Shown: piece after piece, positions 1 through 5,513 of the stretch
How positions within the stretch are numbered: the stretch's first letter is position 1
How the letters are laid out: the number at the start of each line of letters is the position of its first letter
Origin: a virus
Virus record (IMG/VR): IMGVR_UViG_3300034107_000379
Coordinates: 1 to 32,196 of that record
DNA length: 32,196 nt
Direction: 5' to 3' (one strand)
Translations under genes and position numbers: made by a program
Notes under the pieces: model-generated
Databases searched by the model: none
Told to the model about the DNA's origin: nothing
The model's input: the letters and a program-made list of their open reading frames with translations, nothing else

Positions 1-68
1 GTTGGAGCTTGGCAGCACTTGGAATATGCGTAGCCTTGCGCGTGCTTTTCTTGAGGCGTGTTGGTCAT
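1..68 (-). CDS. partial small phage protein, cut by window edge
   Basis: The first 22 codons of a gene run off the left edge, starting MTNTPQEKHAQGYAYSKCCQ. The ATG overlaps the stop of the upstream gene in an ATGA junction, the coupling used throughout this cluster. The start resembles that of its neighbour (MTKTPQELA), so the two may be relatives. No function can be read from the fragment. Confidence 0.6.
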   Translation of the reverse strand, partial: MTNTPQEKHAQGYAYSKCCQAP

Positions 69-259
69 GGTTGTTGTTCTAAGGCTTCTTTGCTAGTTGC
101 ACACATCCGCCCCCTCCAATGGGCATCAGGGCAGGTCATCGCACTTCTATAGACCTTATCTGGAGTGAAAAACGGGCCGTAGGCTTTTACTACTGCTTTT
201 TTGCCGCAAACAGGACAGGACATTCCGGTGTCGGCCAGCTCTTGAGGTGTTTTGGTCAT
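65..259 (-). CDS. small cysteine-containing protein, putative zinc ribbon
   Basis: This 64-residue protein has a CPVC motif near residue 15 and later cysteines in the MTCPDAHWRGRMC stretch, a spacing that could bind zinc like a zinc-ribbon or phage restriction-alleviation-type protein. That assignment is inferred from cysteine spacing only. The ATG sits directly behind the 11-bp direct repeats, with no Shine-Dalgarno. The stop overlaps the start of the next gene (ATGA). Confidence 0.6.
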   Translation of the reverse strand: MTKTPQELADTGMSCPVCGKKAVVKAYGPFFTPDKVYRSAMTCPDAHWRGRMCATSKEALEQQP

Positions 260-262
260 TGC

Positions 263-314
263 GTTTAATTCGCGTTTAATTAGTGTTTAATTAGTGTTTA
301 ATTAGTGTTTAATT
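263..314. repeat. five tandem 11-bp direct repeats of GTTTAATT
   Basis: Five copies of GTTTAATT begin at 263, 274, 285, 296 and 307, separated by CGC or AGT. The period is exactly 11 bp, about one helical turn. The array covers the last codons of one gene (its Leu-Asn-Thr-Asn tail) and the leader of the next. An iteron-like protein-binding site or a translation-leader duplication are both possible. Confidence 0.85.
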
Positions 315-507
315 CCCCGCGCAGCCGCTCCACTTCCGCAGCCAGAATCCGGGCGGCGGCTGCTAGTACTGGGGTTTCTCGCACTTGGTCATTTTTCGTT
401 ACTTCGCGTGCCATTTTGTCTGCTGCCCAACAAAACTCCGACAGGTCGGAGTCAGTGTACCTTGCGTAATAAATAGCCGCTTGCACGGTGTCAGAGATTG
501 GGGTCAT
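298..507 (-). CDS. hypothetical small phage protein
   Basis: This 69-residue protein starts MTPISDTVQAAIYYARYTDS and ends in a predicted amphipathic helix (AAAARILAAEVERLRGEL). The leader reads GTAAACAACC before the ATG, A/C-rich without a Shine-Dalgarno. The final codons lie inside the 11-bp repeats, so the repeats may have extended or replaced the original C-terminus. Function not recognised. Confidence 0.6.
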   Translation of the reverse strand: MTPISDTVQAAIYYARYTDSDLSEFCWAADKMAREVTKNDQVRETPVLAAAARILAAEVERLRGELNTN

Positions 508-513
508 GGTTGT

Positions 514-861
514 TTACTCGATGATTTTTTCCACAAAAGGATCAAGCGGCGCTTCAACTTCTCCGCCGTGCGCTTCGATAAATTCTTCGACTACGGAGAC
601 GGGTATGTAGGCCCAGATCTCGTCATTACCGCTTTGATACTCTCTCCAAATGTCTGGAGGCGAAAACGGCTGAGTGTTCTTGTCATAAATGTAGCCGACC
701 TCGACGGAGTTGTAAGTGGTCCAATGGCGGTTATATCGTTGTCTTGGGTGGCAATAGGCGTACTCGCTGGCTTGGATGCTAAGTGACACGCCGTCGGCGC
801 AATACACCCGTGGTCGGATGTGCGTGGTTTCGTGGTAGTAGTTCATTTTGGTTGTGGTCAT
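514..861 (-). CDS. conserved-looking phage hypothetical protein
   Basis: This 115-residue protein carries VSLSIQASEYAYCHPR near residues 25-40, then a Tyr/Trp-rich section (TYNSVEVGY) and ends with IPVSVVEEFIEAHGGEVE. The arrangement recalls a phage family of unknown function that has an 'S-VQAS...Y..PR' signature and a C-terminal HGG motif; this is from memory and untested. It lies 1 nt downstream of the previous stop, consistent with one polycistronic message. No catalytic signature is visible. Confidence 0.7.
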   Translation of the reverse strand: MTTTKMNYYHETTHIRPRVYCADGVSLSIQASEYAYCHPRQRYNRHWTTYNSVEVGYIYDKNTQPFSPPDIWREYQSGNDEIWAYIPVSVVEEFIEAHGGEVEAPLDPFVEKIIE

Positions 862-862
862 A

Positions 863-1054
863 TTATTTTAACGTGATGTGGCAAGCAGGTTGTGATGAAT
901 CCTCAACACAAGTCAAAGGTTTATACGGATAGCTGGGTACAACTTCGTTTACGTCGCACCAGCAACCGTCTGAATGATCGGCATAGCAGACATCAATGTC
1001 GTCGTGGTCGGTCTTGAGCTGTTCCAATTTTAAGATGAGTTCAGAGATTTTCAT
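863..1054 (-). CDS. small acidic hypothetical protein
   Basis: I chose the start at MKISELILKLEQLKTDHDDI because small phage and bacterial proteins often open with an 'MK(I/V)SELI..L' helix followed by an acidic loop. A start six codons earlier (MGKHNH) is possible. The 63-residue protein has CWCDVNEV in the middle and lone cysteines near the end. It overlaps the preceding gene by 14 nt. Function unknown. Confidence 0.65.
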   Translation of the reverse strand: MKISELILKLEQLKTDHDDIDVCYADHSDGCWCDVNEVVPSYPYKPLTCVEDSSQPACHITLK

Positions 1055-1259
1055 GTGGTTGTGTTTTCCCAAACAGTTTGAGGTCGATCAGCTCGTCCTC
1101 CGCTTTCTCCGCCCGCGCCTTCCAGTAGTTCTTTTCTGCGTGCGTCAGAGCGATGGCTTTGGAGTTGATGCGGTAGTTGTGAAATAATCGTTCATTGAGC
1201 AAAATGATCATCTCCCGCTGTTCGAGCATGAGGTCGATGAGTGCTTGTTTAGTGGTCAT
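1041..1259 (-). CDS. hypothetical coiled-coil small protein
   Basis: The 72-residue protein (MTTKQALIDLMLEQREMI...) is almost entirely helical and charged, with a likely coiled coil at residues 40-62 (HAEKNYWKARAEKAEDELI). It overlaps the upstream gene by 11 nt and the downstream one by 14 nt, typical of densely packed phage early genes. Function not recognised. Confidence 0.65.
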   Translation of the reverse strand: MTTKQALIDLMLEQREMIILLNERLFHNYRINSKAIALTHAEKNYWKARAEKAEDELIDLKLFGKTQPHENL

Positions 1260-1446
1260 GTGGCAGCTTGGTTAGGACATCGACGAGCAAGCCTCTAAGC
1301 ACAATGTTCTCGTGCTCAAGTTGCTCCATGACGCGCCAGATTTTAAGCCCGTCGTAGGTTCCATCCGCAGTTAAAAACTTGGCGTCTGTAGCTACAAATT
1401 CTTCGTAAACAGCCAAGGTGCGTGGGGTTAACGTGTGTTTTTTCAT
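1249..1446 (-). CDS. hypothetical small protein
   Basis: This 65-residue protein (MKKHTLTPRTLAVYEEFVA...) has the 'TPRT.AV' opening also seen in the next upstream gene (TPRTDAVW), and a C-terminal helix with leucine heptads (MEQLEHENIVLRGLL). The two neighbours may be distant duplicates of a phage family that starts with this motif. It lies 2 nt after the previous stop. Confidence 0.6.
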   Translation of the reverse strand: MKKHTLTPRTLAVYEEFVATDAKFLTADGTYDGLKIWRVMEQLEHENIVLRGLLVDVLTKLPHDH

Positions 1447-1448
1447 GG

Positions 1449-1643
1449 CTAGTTAAGTGCGTATTTCTGCGTCGTCGCCGGGCCGGTCTTGCACTGCAAC
1501 ACGAGCAGTCGGAAGCGTAGGAAACTGATCTCCTCTTCCATCTTGGTCATCTCCACATAGATTGGCTCGATGTTGGTGATGCAGCCTTCGATGTCGGTGT
1601 TCGCGTTCCAGACGGCATCAGTGCGTGGTGTTGGTGTGGTCAT
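1449..1643 (-). CDS. hypothetical protein with TPRTDA start
   Basis: The 64-residue protein starts MTTPTPRTDAVWNANTDIEG and continues with a predicted coiled coil (VEMTKMEEEISFLRFRLLV). Short phage proteins with a TPRTD opening and a coiled coil are common and uncharacterised. The start overlaps the upstream stop in an ATGA junction. Confidence 0.65.
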   Translation of the reverse strand: MTTPTPRTDAVWNANTDIEGCITNIEPIYVEMTKMEEEISFLRFRLLVLQCKTGPATTQKYALN

Positions 1644-1873
1644 TGGTTGATCTGGGTTTTAAGTTTCTCTTCGGGCGTGAGCTTATTCCATTCGTCGTAA
1701 ACCTGAAAGAACTTGCGGCCCATGCGGGAAGCCGGGTCAAAGTTCTTTTTCAGCCTTTGAGGCCCGAGGTAGCGGTGTGTTTCAAAGGTAAAACCCTTGA
1801 ACTGGTAGATATTTGCCAGGGTCATGATGCCGTCGATCTTGCCCTCGGCATTGATTAGGTAGTGGGTGGCCAT
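1640..1873 (-). CDS. hypothetical protein
   Basis: I placed the start at MATHYLINAEGKIDGIMTLA, 2 nt after the preceding stop; a start ten codons earlier would overlap that gene. The 77-residue protein has an N-terminal beta-like segment and a basic aromatic middle (FETHRYLGPQRLKKNF), and ends in a charged helix (KLTPEEKLKTQINQ). No known domain is apparent. Confidence 0.6.
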   Translation of the reverse strand: MATHYLINAEGKIDGIMTLANIYQFKGFTFETHRYLGPQRLKKNFDPASRMGRKFFQVYDEWNKLTPEEKLKTQINQ

Positions 1874-1875
1874 GG

Positions 1876-2058
1876 TTATGGTTTGGGTGTGAAGCAGTCG
1901 CATTCCTCAGCCTTTCTTTCCGGTGGGTGAATTGTTGTATCGTGCCATTCAATGTACCAAGGAAGATCCACTGTGCATTTTCCCCACGCATATGGCAGGG
2001 ATTGTTTAAAGTGTATGCACTCGCTGCAACACTTGGGTTGTGGCTCTTGGTTGTTCAT
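1876..2058 (-). CDS. cysteine-rich small protein, copy 2 of a tandem pair
   Basis: This 60-residue protein has CCSEC at residues 10-14, GKCTVDLPWY in the middle and ECDCF near the end. The C..C - C - C.C spacing suggests one bound zinc. It is a clear paralogue of the gene immediately upstream: both share CS(D/E)C, (G)(R/K)CTV.LPW, C(E/D)CF and the terminal PKP. The start overlaps the stop of that copy (ATGA). Function unknown. Confidence 0.75.
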   Translation of the reverse strand: MNNQEPQPKCCSECIHFKQSLPYAWGKCTVDLPWYIEWHDTTIHPPERKAEECDCFTPKP

Positions 2059-2234
2059 GGCTTTGGCTCAAAGCATTCGCAAAACTCCTCCTCGTCGCCC
2101 TTTCGGGTCAGCGGCTCCAGCGCGTGTTCAGCCCACCAAGGAAGCGGGACTGTGCATCTACCGGCGGGACAAGTGGTGGTCTTCCAAAAGTTCACGCAGT
2201 CGCTGCACCTCTGGGGTTTTGGCTCGTCACTCAT
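2055..2234 (-). CDS. cysteine-rich small protein, copy 1 of a tandem pair
   Basis: A 59-residue frame starts MSDEPKPQRCSDCVNF. It contains C10, C13, C22, C27, then CTVPLPWW and ends with FCECFEPKP. It is paralogous to the downstream gene, aligning without large gaps. Its ATG overlaps the previous stop (ATGA), and its TGA overlaps the next ATG, so it fills the gap exactly. The overlaps and paralogy make it real although it is short. Zinc binding is inferred from cysteine spacing. Confidence 0.8.
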   Translation of the reverse strand: MSDEPKPQRCSDCVNFWKTTTCPAGRCTVPLPWWAEHALEPLTRKGDEEEFCECFEPKP

Positions 2235-2449
2235 AACTGCGCATCTCGCACCTCCGATTCGATCTTAAGTGCGGCCCGTGCGACCTCGACCCAGCAAAAC
2301 ACGCTCACCTTGTTGAGCGGGTCGCACACGAAGTCGGCCCATGTTGGCGTGGTCATGTTGTGGTGCGCGCGCGCTTCCTTCATGTACGCCGAGTAAAGGA
2401 GCCCGGCGTAGTTCATCAATGCGTTGGAGTGTAGTGATTCGCTGTCCAT
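2231..2449 (-). CDS. hypothetical helical protein behind the GCCNN array
   Basis: This 72-residue protein starts MDSESLHSNALMNYAGLLYS and is mostly helical (YSAYMKEARAHHNM, WVEVARAALKIESEV). Its leader is A/C-rich (CAAACCAACACAACAAC) and lies directly downstream of the large pentamer array. The frame stays open upstream through the array to an ATG at 2851, but the array cannot easily contain stops, so I prefer the internal start. A 206-residue fusion product remains possible. Confidence 0.65.
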   Translation of the reverse strand: MDSESLHSNALMNYAGLLYSAYMKEARAHHNMTTPTWADFVCDPLNKVSVFCWVEVARAALKIESEVRDAQL

Positions 2450-2482
2450 GTTGTTGTGTTGGTTTGTTGTTCTTGCGGATGT

Positions 2483-2800
2483 GCCCGCCCTTGTTCCTTG
2501 CCCAGCCACGCCAAGCCACGTCGCGCCCGGCCGTGCCATGCCCGGCCTCGCCTCGCCAGATTCCATGCCACGCTCATGCCGTGCCCTGCCGCGCCGCGCC
2601 CAGCCTTGCCGGGCCCTGCCATATTCCTTGCCTTGCCGAGTTCGGCCGTGCCTTGCCAAGCCGTGCCAGGCCGCGCCTTGCCATATTCCTTGCCGCGCCT
2701 CGCCCCGCCCCGCCAGGCCTCGCCAAGCCCCGCCAAATTCCTCGCCTCGCTCAAGCCCTGCCATGCCCCGCCGTGCGAAGCCGCGCCCCGCCAAGCCAAA
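2483..2800. repeat. degenerate GCCNN pentanucleotide array 1
   Basis: About 318 bp consist of the pentamer GCC plus two variable bases (GGCNN on the minus strand). The register is interrupted four times by ATTCC-containing units that start at 2555, 2618, 2680 and 2732 (GCC followed by AGATTCC, ATATTCC, ATATTCC, AAATTCC). The left boundary, 2483-2502, matches the boundary of array 2 at 17 of 20 positions. The period of 5 is incompatible with ordinary codon structure and leaves most frames open on both strands. The minus-strand transcript carries GG every five bases, a two-tier G-quadruplex pattern. Confidence 0.9.
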
Positions 2801-2852
2801 ATCCACGCGCCCGAAAGGCACCGCTCCGAATAATGCCTCCGGGGTTGTCATT

Positions 2853-3281
2853 TTAGTCGATCTCCTTTGGTGCAGTCAATGCGGCCAGCTTCATGCGGAT
2901 TGGCAGCGTTGCCAGATGCTGTTGCAGCTTGCGGTTCTCTCCGGTCAGGCGGTTGGTGTCTGTTGTCATTGCCAGACTGCTCGCCCGGAAAATCATTCTT
3001 TTGCCGTAAGTGACTTTGTTCGCAGCCACCGTAATGCGGCGGTCCGGATCGGCCAAGCGGTATCCTTCGCGTGGTTCACACACGAGGTAGATGTTGCGCT
3101 CCCGCATCAAGCGATTGCGGAATGCACCCATGACTGACTGAAAGCGTTTGCTGGTGCGCTCGACGCCGATTGTGTTGGTAATCGCATCGTAGGAGAAAAG
3201 GTCTCCTTCCTGAAGCGGTTTGATCGCATCCATCAGCTTGTTGACGTCGATCTTGGTGGGAATGCCTGTGACTAGGGTCAT
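2853..3281 (-). CDS. hypothetical protein, possible winged-helix type
   Basis: I chose MTLVTGIPTKIDVNKLMDAI as the start because it falls 11 nt after the preceding stop; longer versions overlap that gene. The 142-residue protein has a segment around residues 20-80 (LFSYDAITNTIGVERTSKRF ... EPREGYRLADPD) whose helix-turn-helix-strand pattern could be a winged-helix DNA-binding fold. A basic coiled-coil-like tail follows (NRLTGENRKLQQHLATL). The fold is inferred. The stop lies 1 nt before an ATG that leads into the pentamer array. Confidence 0.7.
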   Translation of the reverse strand: MTLVTGIPTKIDVNKLMDAIKPLQEGDLFSYDAITNTIGVERTSKRFQSVMGAFRNRLMRERNIYLVCEPREGYRLADPDRRITVAANKVTYGKRMIFRASSLAMTTDTNRLTGENRKLQQHLATLPIRMKLAALTAPKEID

Positions 3282-3292
3282 GTGTATAGTGG

Positions 3293-3961
3293 TTAAGGAA
3301 GTTTCGTGATGGTTGCGGTGAAGCGCCCAAACTGGCCGGGTGTCGGTGACGATGGCCGCCAGTCGCCCACCCCGCAAAAGCAGCCGGCGAAAGTCAGGAT
3401 GTGCTGGAGCATCTCCTGCGTGATGCTTGGATCGACCACGGTGAGCGTCCCGCTGGCTGACCAGTTGCTGAAGCGCGGACGCACGCGGACGTGTTTAGAT
3501 GTGCCGACCCTAGCACGCTTCACGAAGAGCACAAAGCCTGCCTCCTGTGCCGCCTTCTCGTGCTCCTCGAACTCGCTCTCCTTGACCATGGCAAGTAGCG
3601 CGTTGCTGTCGATGTTGCGGCCATCGGCCAGGGTGATCGGCCACCCGATCTCATTGCAGATGATGCCAGACTGCGTTTGGGCCTTCATCGAGCCCCGGCC
3701 TGTCGGCGCCGAGCACTTCTTTCCGCCGTCCCGCAGCATCGACATGATGTTGTCGCTGTCGATGACGACCTGCCCGCCGGACGTGTAGAGACACGACAGC
3801 CAGCTCCATGCGGGTGAGCGGTCGTCTCCGGCCACTGACATTTTTTTGTTAGCAGGATCTTTCTGCCATGCCCGCGTCTTGGCGCCGAAGTCGATGTTGT
3901 CTCTGTGCATTAGGAGGTCTGTGGCTCCTGTTAGTGTGACTGCGTAGTTTTTCTGATACAT
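3293..3961 (-). CDS. hypothetical phage protein with GVGDWRP..GRF motif
   Basis: This 222-residue protein begins MYQKNYAVTLTGATDLLMHR and ends with a glycine/aromatic signature, FCGVGDWRPSSPTPGQFGRF, after RVRPRFSNW. The C-terminal pattern resembles uncharacterised phage proteins of the same length that I cannot name precisely. The middle contains GGKKCSAPTGRGSMKAQTQS, a basic glycine-rich loop. It is preceded by pentamer array 2 and an (AC)8 leader. A nucleic-acid role is only a guess. Confidence 0.7.
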   Translation of the reverse strand: MYQKNYAVTLTGATDLLMHRDNIDFGAKTRAWQKDPANKKMSVAGDDRSPAWSWLSCLYTSGGQVVIDSDNIMSMLRDGGKKCSAPTGRGSMKAQTQSGIICNEIGWPITLADGRNIDSNALLAMVKESEFEEHEKAAQEAGFVLFVKRARVGTSKHVRVRPRFSNWSASGTLTVVDPSITQEMLQHILTFAGCFCGVGDWRPSSPTPGQFGRFTATITKLP

Positions 3962-3994
3962 GTTTTTAGTGTTGTTGTGTTGTTACCGTGTTCC

Positions 3995-4010
3995 GTGTGT
4001 GTGTGTGTGT
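3995..4010. repeat. (GT)8 dinucleotide tract
   Basis: Sixteen bases of alternating GT on the plus strand read (AC)8 in the message of the 222-residue gene, 34 nt upstream of its ATG. The tract continues an A/C-only leader (AACAACACAACAACAC). It could be prone to slippage, but no reading frame crosses it, so the effect would be on translation initiation rather than frame. Confidence 0.85.
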
Positions 4011-4024
4011 TTGCTGGTTGTGAC

Positions 4025-4121
4025 GCCAGCCCAAGTTCCTTGCCTTGCCGGGCCAAGCCGAGCCGCGCCCAGCCGCGCCCAGCCCGGCCCTGCACTGCCG
4101 CGCCCAATTCCAAGCGTTCCC
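4025..4121. repeat. degenerate GCCNN pentanucleotide array 2
   Basis: About 97 bp of the same GCCNN pentamer as array 1, in the same orientation. It begins with a boundary (GCCAGCCCAAGTTCCTTGCC) that is nearly the same as in array 1, and ends with CCCAATTCC, again an ATTCC unit. It lies between two genes, upstream of a gene on the minus strand, as array 1 does. The remaining intergenic sequence to 4213 shows a short coding-like stretch but no start codon. Confidence 0.9.
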
Positions 4122-4213
4122 AAAATTATTCCCGGTCGGCGGATAGCCAGAGCGCCGGGTCGCCCTCAATATAGGAGGTCCGTTCCCCCTCGGCCTTGTG
4201 GCACTCTCGCCGT

Positions 4214-4576
4214 TTATGCCAAAGTTTTCTTCGCGTTCTTGCGCTTGAGCCAATCGCTTTCGCAAGTTTCGGTGATGCGGATGATGTGCGCGCACTGGCT
4301 GTGCATCTCCATCTTGGTGCGGACGTTGGCTTGACTGCTGGCTGAGACAAAGATCTCGATGGTGTCGGCGCACATGCTTTCGGCCAGGACAATCCAGAAC
4401 CGCTTGTTCGCTGCGGCCATGCTGGCCGGCGCTTCGACTTCGGTGATACTTAGGACACTCTCAATGTTGTCCTTCCTCTTGACCGATGCCAAAGCCAGCC
4501 GCTGGTCTGGCGCTTTGACTGTGAGGCGGATGATTGCTCCGCCGATTGCTCTGACTGATGCTTGATAGTGTTTCAT
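4214..4576 (-). CDS. hypothetical protein
   Basis: This 120-residue protein (MKHYQASVRAIGGAIIRLTV...) has alternating beta-like and helical segments and ends in a lysine-rich tail (DWLKRKNAKKTLA). The start overlaps the previous stop (ATGA). Downstream of its stop the +1 frame stays open for about 26 codons with strong G/C at third positions, which hints at a decayed or frameshifted extension. Function not recognised. Confidence 0.7.
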   Translation of the reverse strand: MKHYQASVRAIGGAIIRLTVKAPDQRLALASVKRKDNIESVLSITEVEAPASMAAANKRFWIVLAESMCADTIEIFVSASSQANVRTKMEMHSQCAHIIRITETCESDWLKRKNAKKTLA

Positions 4577-4758
4577 TTTGGTTGATTGTGTTCGTGTATT
4601 TCTTCGACTGCTAAAATCCTTTCAACATCGTTCGGTAATAGCGCCTTCTTGCGTGCTGCTCCGCCGTTGATAGCTGCGTATTCCTTGGTCAGGATGCGTC
4701 CTGTCGTCGTGAGAATGACGACCTTAAATCGTTTGTTTTGGTAAACGTACCGCCTCAT
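4573..4758 (-). CDS. hypothetical small basic protein
   Basis: The start at MRRYVYQNKRFKVVILTTTG overlaps the upstream stop in an ATGA junction, which decides against the longer frame. The 61-residue protein has a beta-like N-terminal half and an acidic helical C-terminus (LPNDVERILAVEEI). No family recognised. Confidence 0.65.
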   Translation of the reverse strand: MRRYVYQNKRFKVVILTTTGRILTKEYAAINGGAARKKALLPNDVERILAVEEIHEHNQPK

Positions 4759-4937
4759 ATCCAAGCGAAGAAAAGCGCGGTGTAGACAAGGATGGCCAGC
4801 ACTGTGACGACTAGGATGCAGAGGCACCCGCCTAGGCCGTCGTCATTGCGATGGTACTCGGCATCTTGTAGTGCTCTACGGTTAGCGGCAGCCTCGTACA
4901 CGCGGCGATAGTCGTTCTTGTTTGATTGTGGCTTCAT
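4755..4937 (-). CDS. small single-span membrane protein
   Basis: This 60-residue protein has a charged N-terminal half (MKPQSNKNDYRRVYEAAANR) and one clear transmembrane segment at about residues 37-58 (GCLCILVVTVLAILVYTALF). The topology is probably N-in. It is too far from the lysis block to be called a holin. The leader is A/C-rich (CAAAAACAACCAAACGCAACC). Role unknown. Confidence 0.65.
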   Translation of the reverse strand: MKPQSNKNDYRRVYEAAANRRALQDAEYHRNDDGLGGCLCILVVTVLAILVYTALFFAWI

Positions 4938-4972
4938 ATCGTTATGGTTGCGTTTGGTTGTTTTTGGTCGCG

Positions 4973-5110
4973 TTATGGTTGTTTCACGATGCGGCTAAGT
5001 ACAATGCGGAGGAACACGCTGACCGGCATGTTGACCTCTTTTGCAGCGGCTCTGAGCTTGTCCCGCAGCTCCTTTGTGCAGCGCAGTGTGATGATTGTGT
5101 CGTTCTGCAT
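4973..5110 (-). CDS. ribbon-helix-helix (Arc/CopG-like) regulator
   Basis: A 45-residue frame starts MQNDTIITLRCTKELRDKLR. It has the ribbon-helix-helix layout: a beta strand (TIITLRC), helix A (TKELRDKLRAAAKEV), the NMPVS turn and helix B (VSVFLRIVLSRIV). Arc/CopG-family proteins of this size dimerise and bind operators through the strand. It is the first gene after the late-block terminator and has a promoter-like sequence that would place the transcript start next to the ATG. It probably regulates the left-arm unit. Confidence 0.75.
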   Translation of the reverse strand: MQNDTIITLRCTKELRDKLRAAAKEVNMPVSVFLRIVLSRIVKQP

Positions 5111-5117
5111 GTCGTCA

Positions 5118-5145
5118 TTTGTAAACGGTTTGAATACGTCGTCAA
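5118..5145 (-). promoter_or_regulatory. sigma70-like promoter before the ribbon-helix-helix gene
   Basis: On the minus strand TTGACG (5145-5140) and TACAAA (5123-5118) are 16 bp apart, just downstream of the late-block terminator. The expected transcript start is within a base or two of the ATG at 5110, which would make the message leaderless or nearly so. Predicted by eye. Confidence 0.45.
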
Positions 5146-5166
5146 TAAAAAAAGATCAAAGTACAT

Positions 5167-5200
5167 AAAAAACCCGCATCCCTCGTGAAAGAGATGCGGG
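5167..5200 (-). terminator. intrinsic terminator closing the fibre block
   Basis: On the minus strand, CCCGCATC (5200-5193) pairs with GATGCGGG (5180-5173), followed at once by TTTTTTATG. An 8-bp GC-rich stem and six T residues make a good Rho-independent terminator for the transcript coming from the fibre genes. Confidence 0.85.
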
Positions 5201-5251
5201 TCGCTTCACCCGGATGCGGCCCCGGTAGCGGCTCCGAGCGGAAGAGATTTC

Positions 5252-5446
5252 TTAGCTCACCACCTCAGCATCAACCGCTGGCGCTTCCTCCTTGCGGAAG
5301 ATCGAGCACGCATCAAAGAGTTTTTGATGCAGGTGCGCGGCGGCTCCGGCGGACTGGATGCCTGCGGATTTGACCGCGATGTCGATCAGGTTTGAGAGTG
5401 CGACCGCTTCTTTTTCGGTCAGCGTGAATGTGGCTGTTGGTTCCAT
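5252..5446 (-). CDS. hypothetical small helical protein
   Basis: I placed the start at MEPTATFTLTEKEAVALSNL; the 64-residue protein is helical and alanine-rich (IQSAGAAAHLHQKLFDACSI). It is the last gene before the terminator. A start eight codons earlier is open but adds MPLHPRRS, which looks non-coding. Between it and the upstream gene there is a strong hairpin. Function unknown. Confidence 0.6.
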   Translation of the reverse strand: MEPTATFTLTEKEAVALSNLIDIAVKSAGIQSAGAAAHLHQKLFDACSIFRKEEAPAVDAEVVS

Positions 5447-5483
5447 AGAGCGCCTAGGATGAAGCGGCAAGGAGGGGAATCAA

Positions 5484-5513
5484 GACCATATTGCTGGCGT
5501 CAGCAAAATGGTC
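5484..5513 (-). promoter_or_regulatory. stable hairpin between fibre gene and terminal gene
   Basis: GACCAT and TTGCTG on one side pair with CAGCAA and ATGGTC on the other, 12 pairs in total with one A/A (T/T on the minus strand) mismatch and a 4-nt loop. The hairpin overlaps the stop codon of the upstream gene. There is no T tract, so it is not a normal terminator; it may stabilise the 3' end or set relative expression. Confidence 0.6.

Noticed and set aside
263-314. CRISPR array
   Set aside because: Repeats are 8 bp with 3-bp spacers; no CRISPR-length repeat or spacer, and no cas genes in the window.
2265-2799. Alternative minus-strand frames over array 1 (MAWRG..., SSP-like)
   Set aside because: Same cause: period 5 leaves several frames open. 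They overlap the real small gene out of frame.
2341-3137. Long plus-strand open frames rich in Pro, Ala, Arg and Cys across the array
   Set aside because: They arise because GCCNN repeats rarely produce stop codons in any frame; the amino-acid patterns shift with frame and show no independent start or codon signal.
5170-5215. Terminator on the plus strand
   Set aside because: The hairpin has no T tract in the plus direction; only the minus direction has six T residues.
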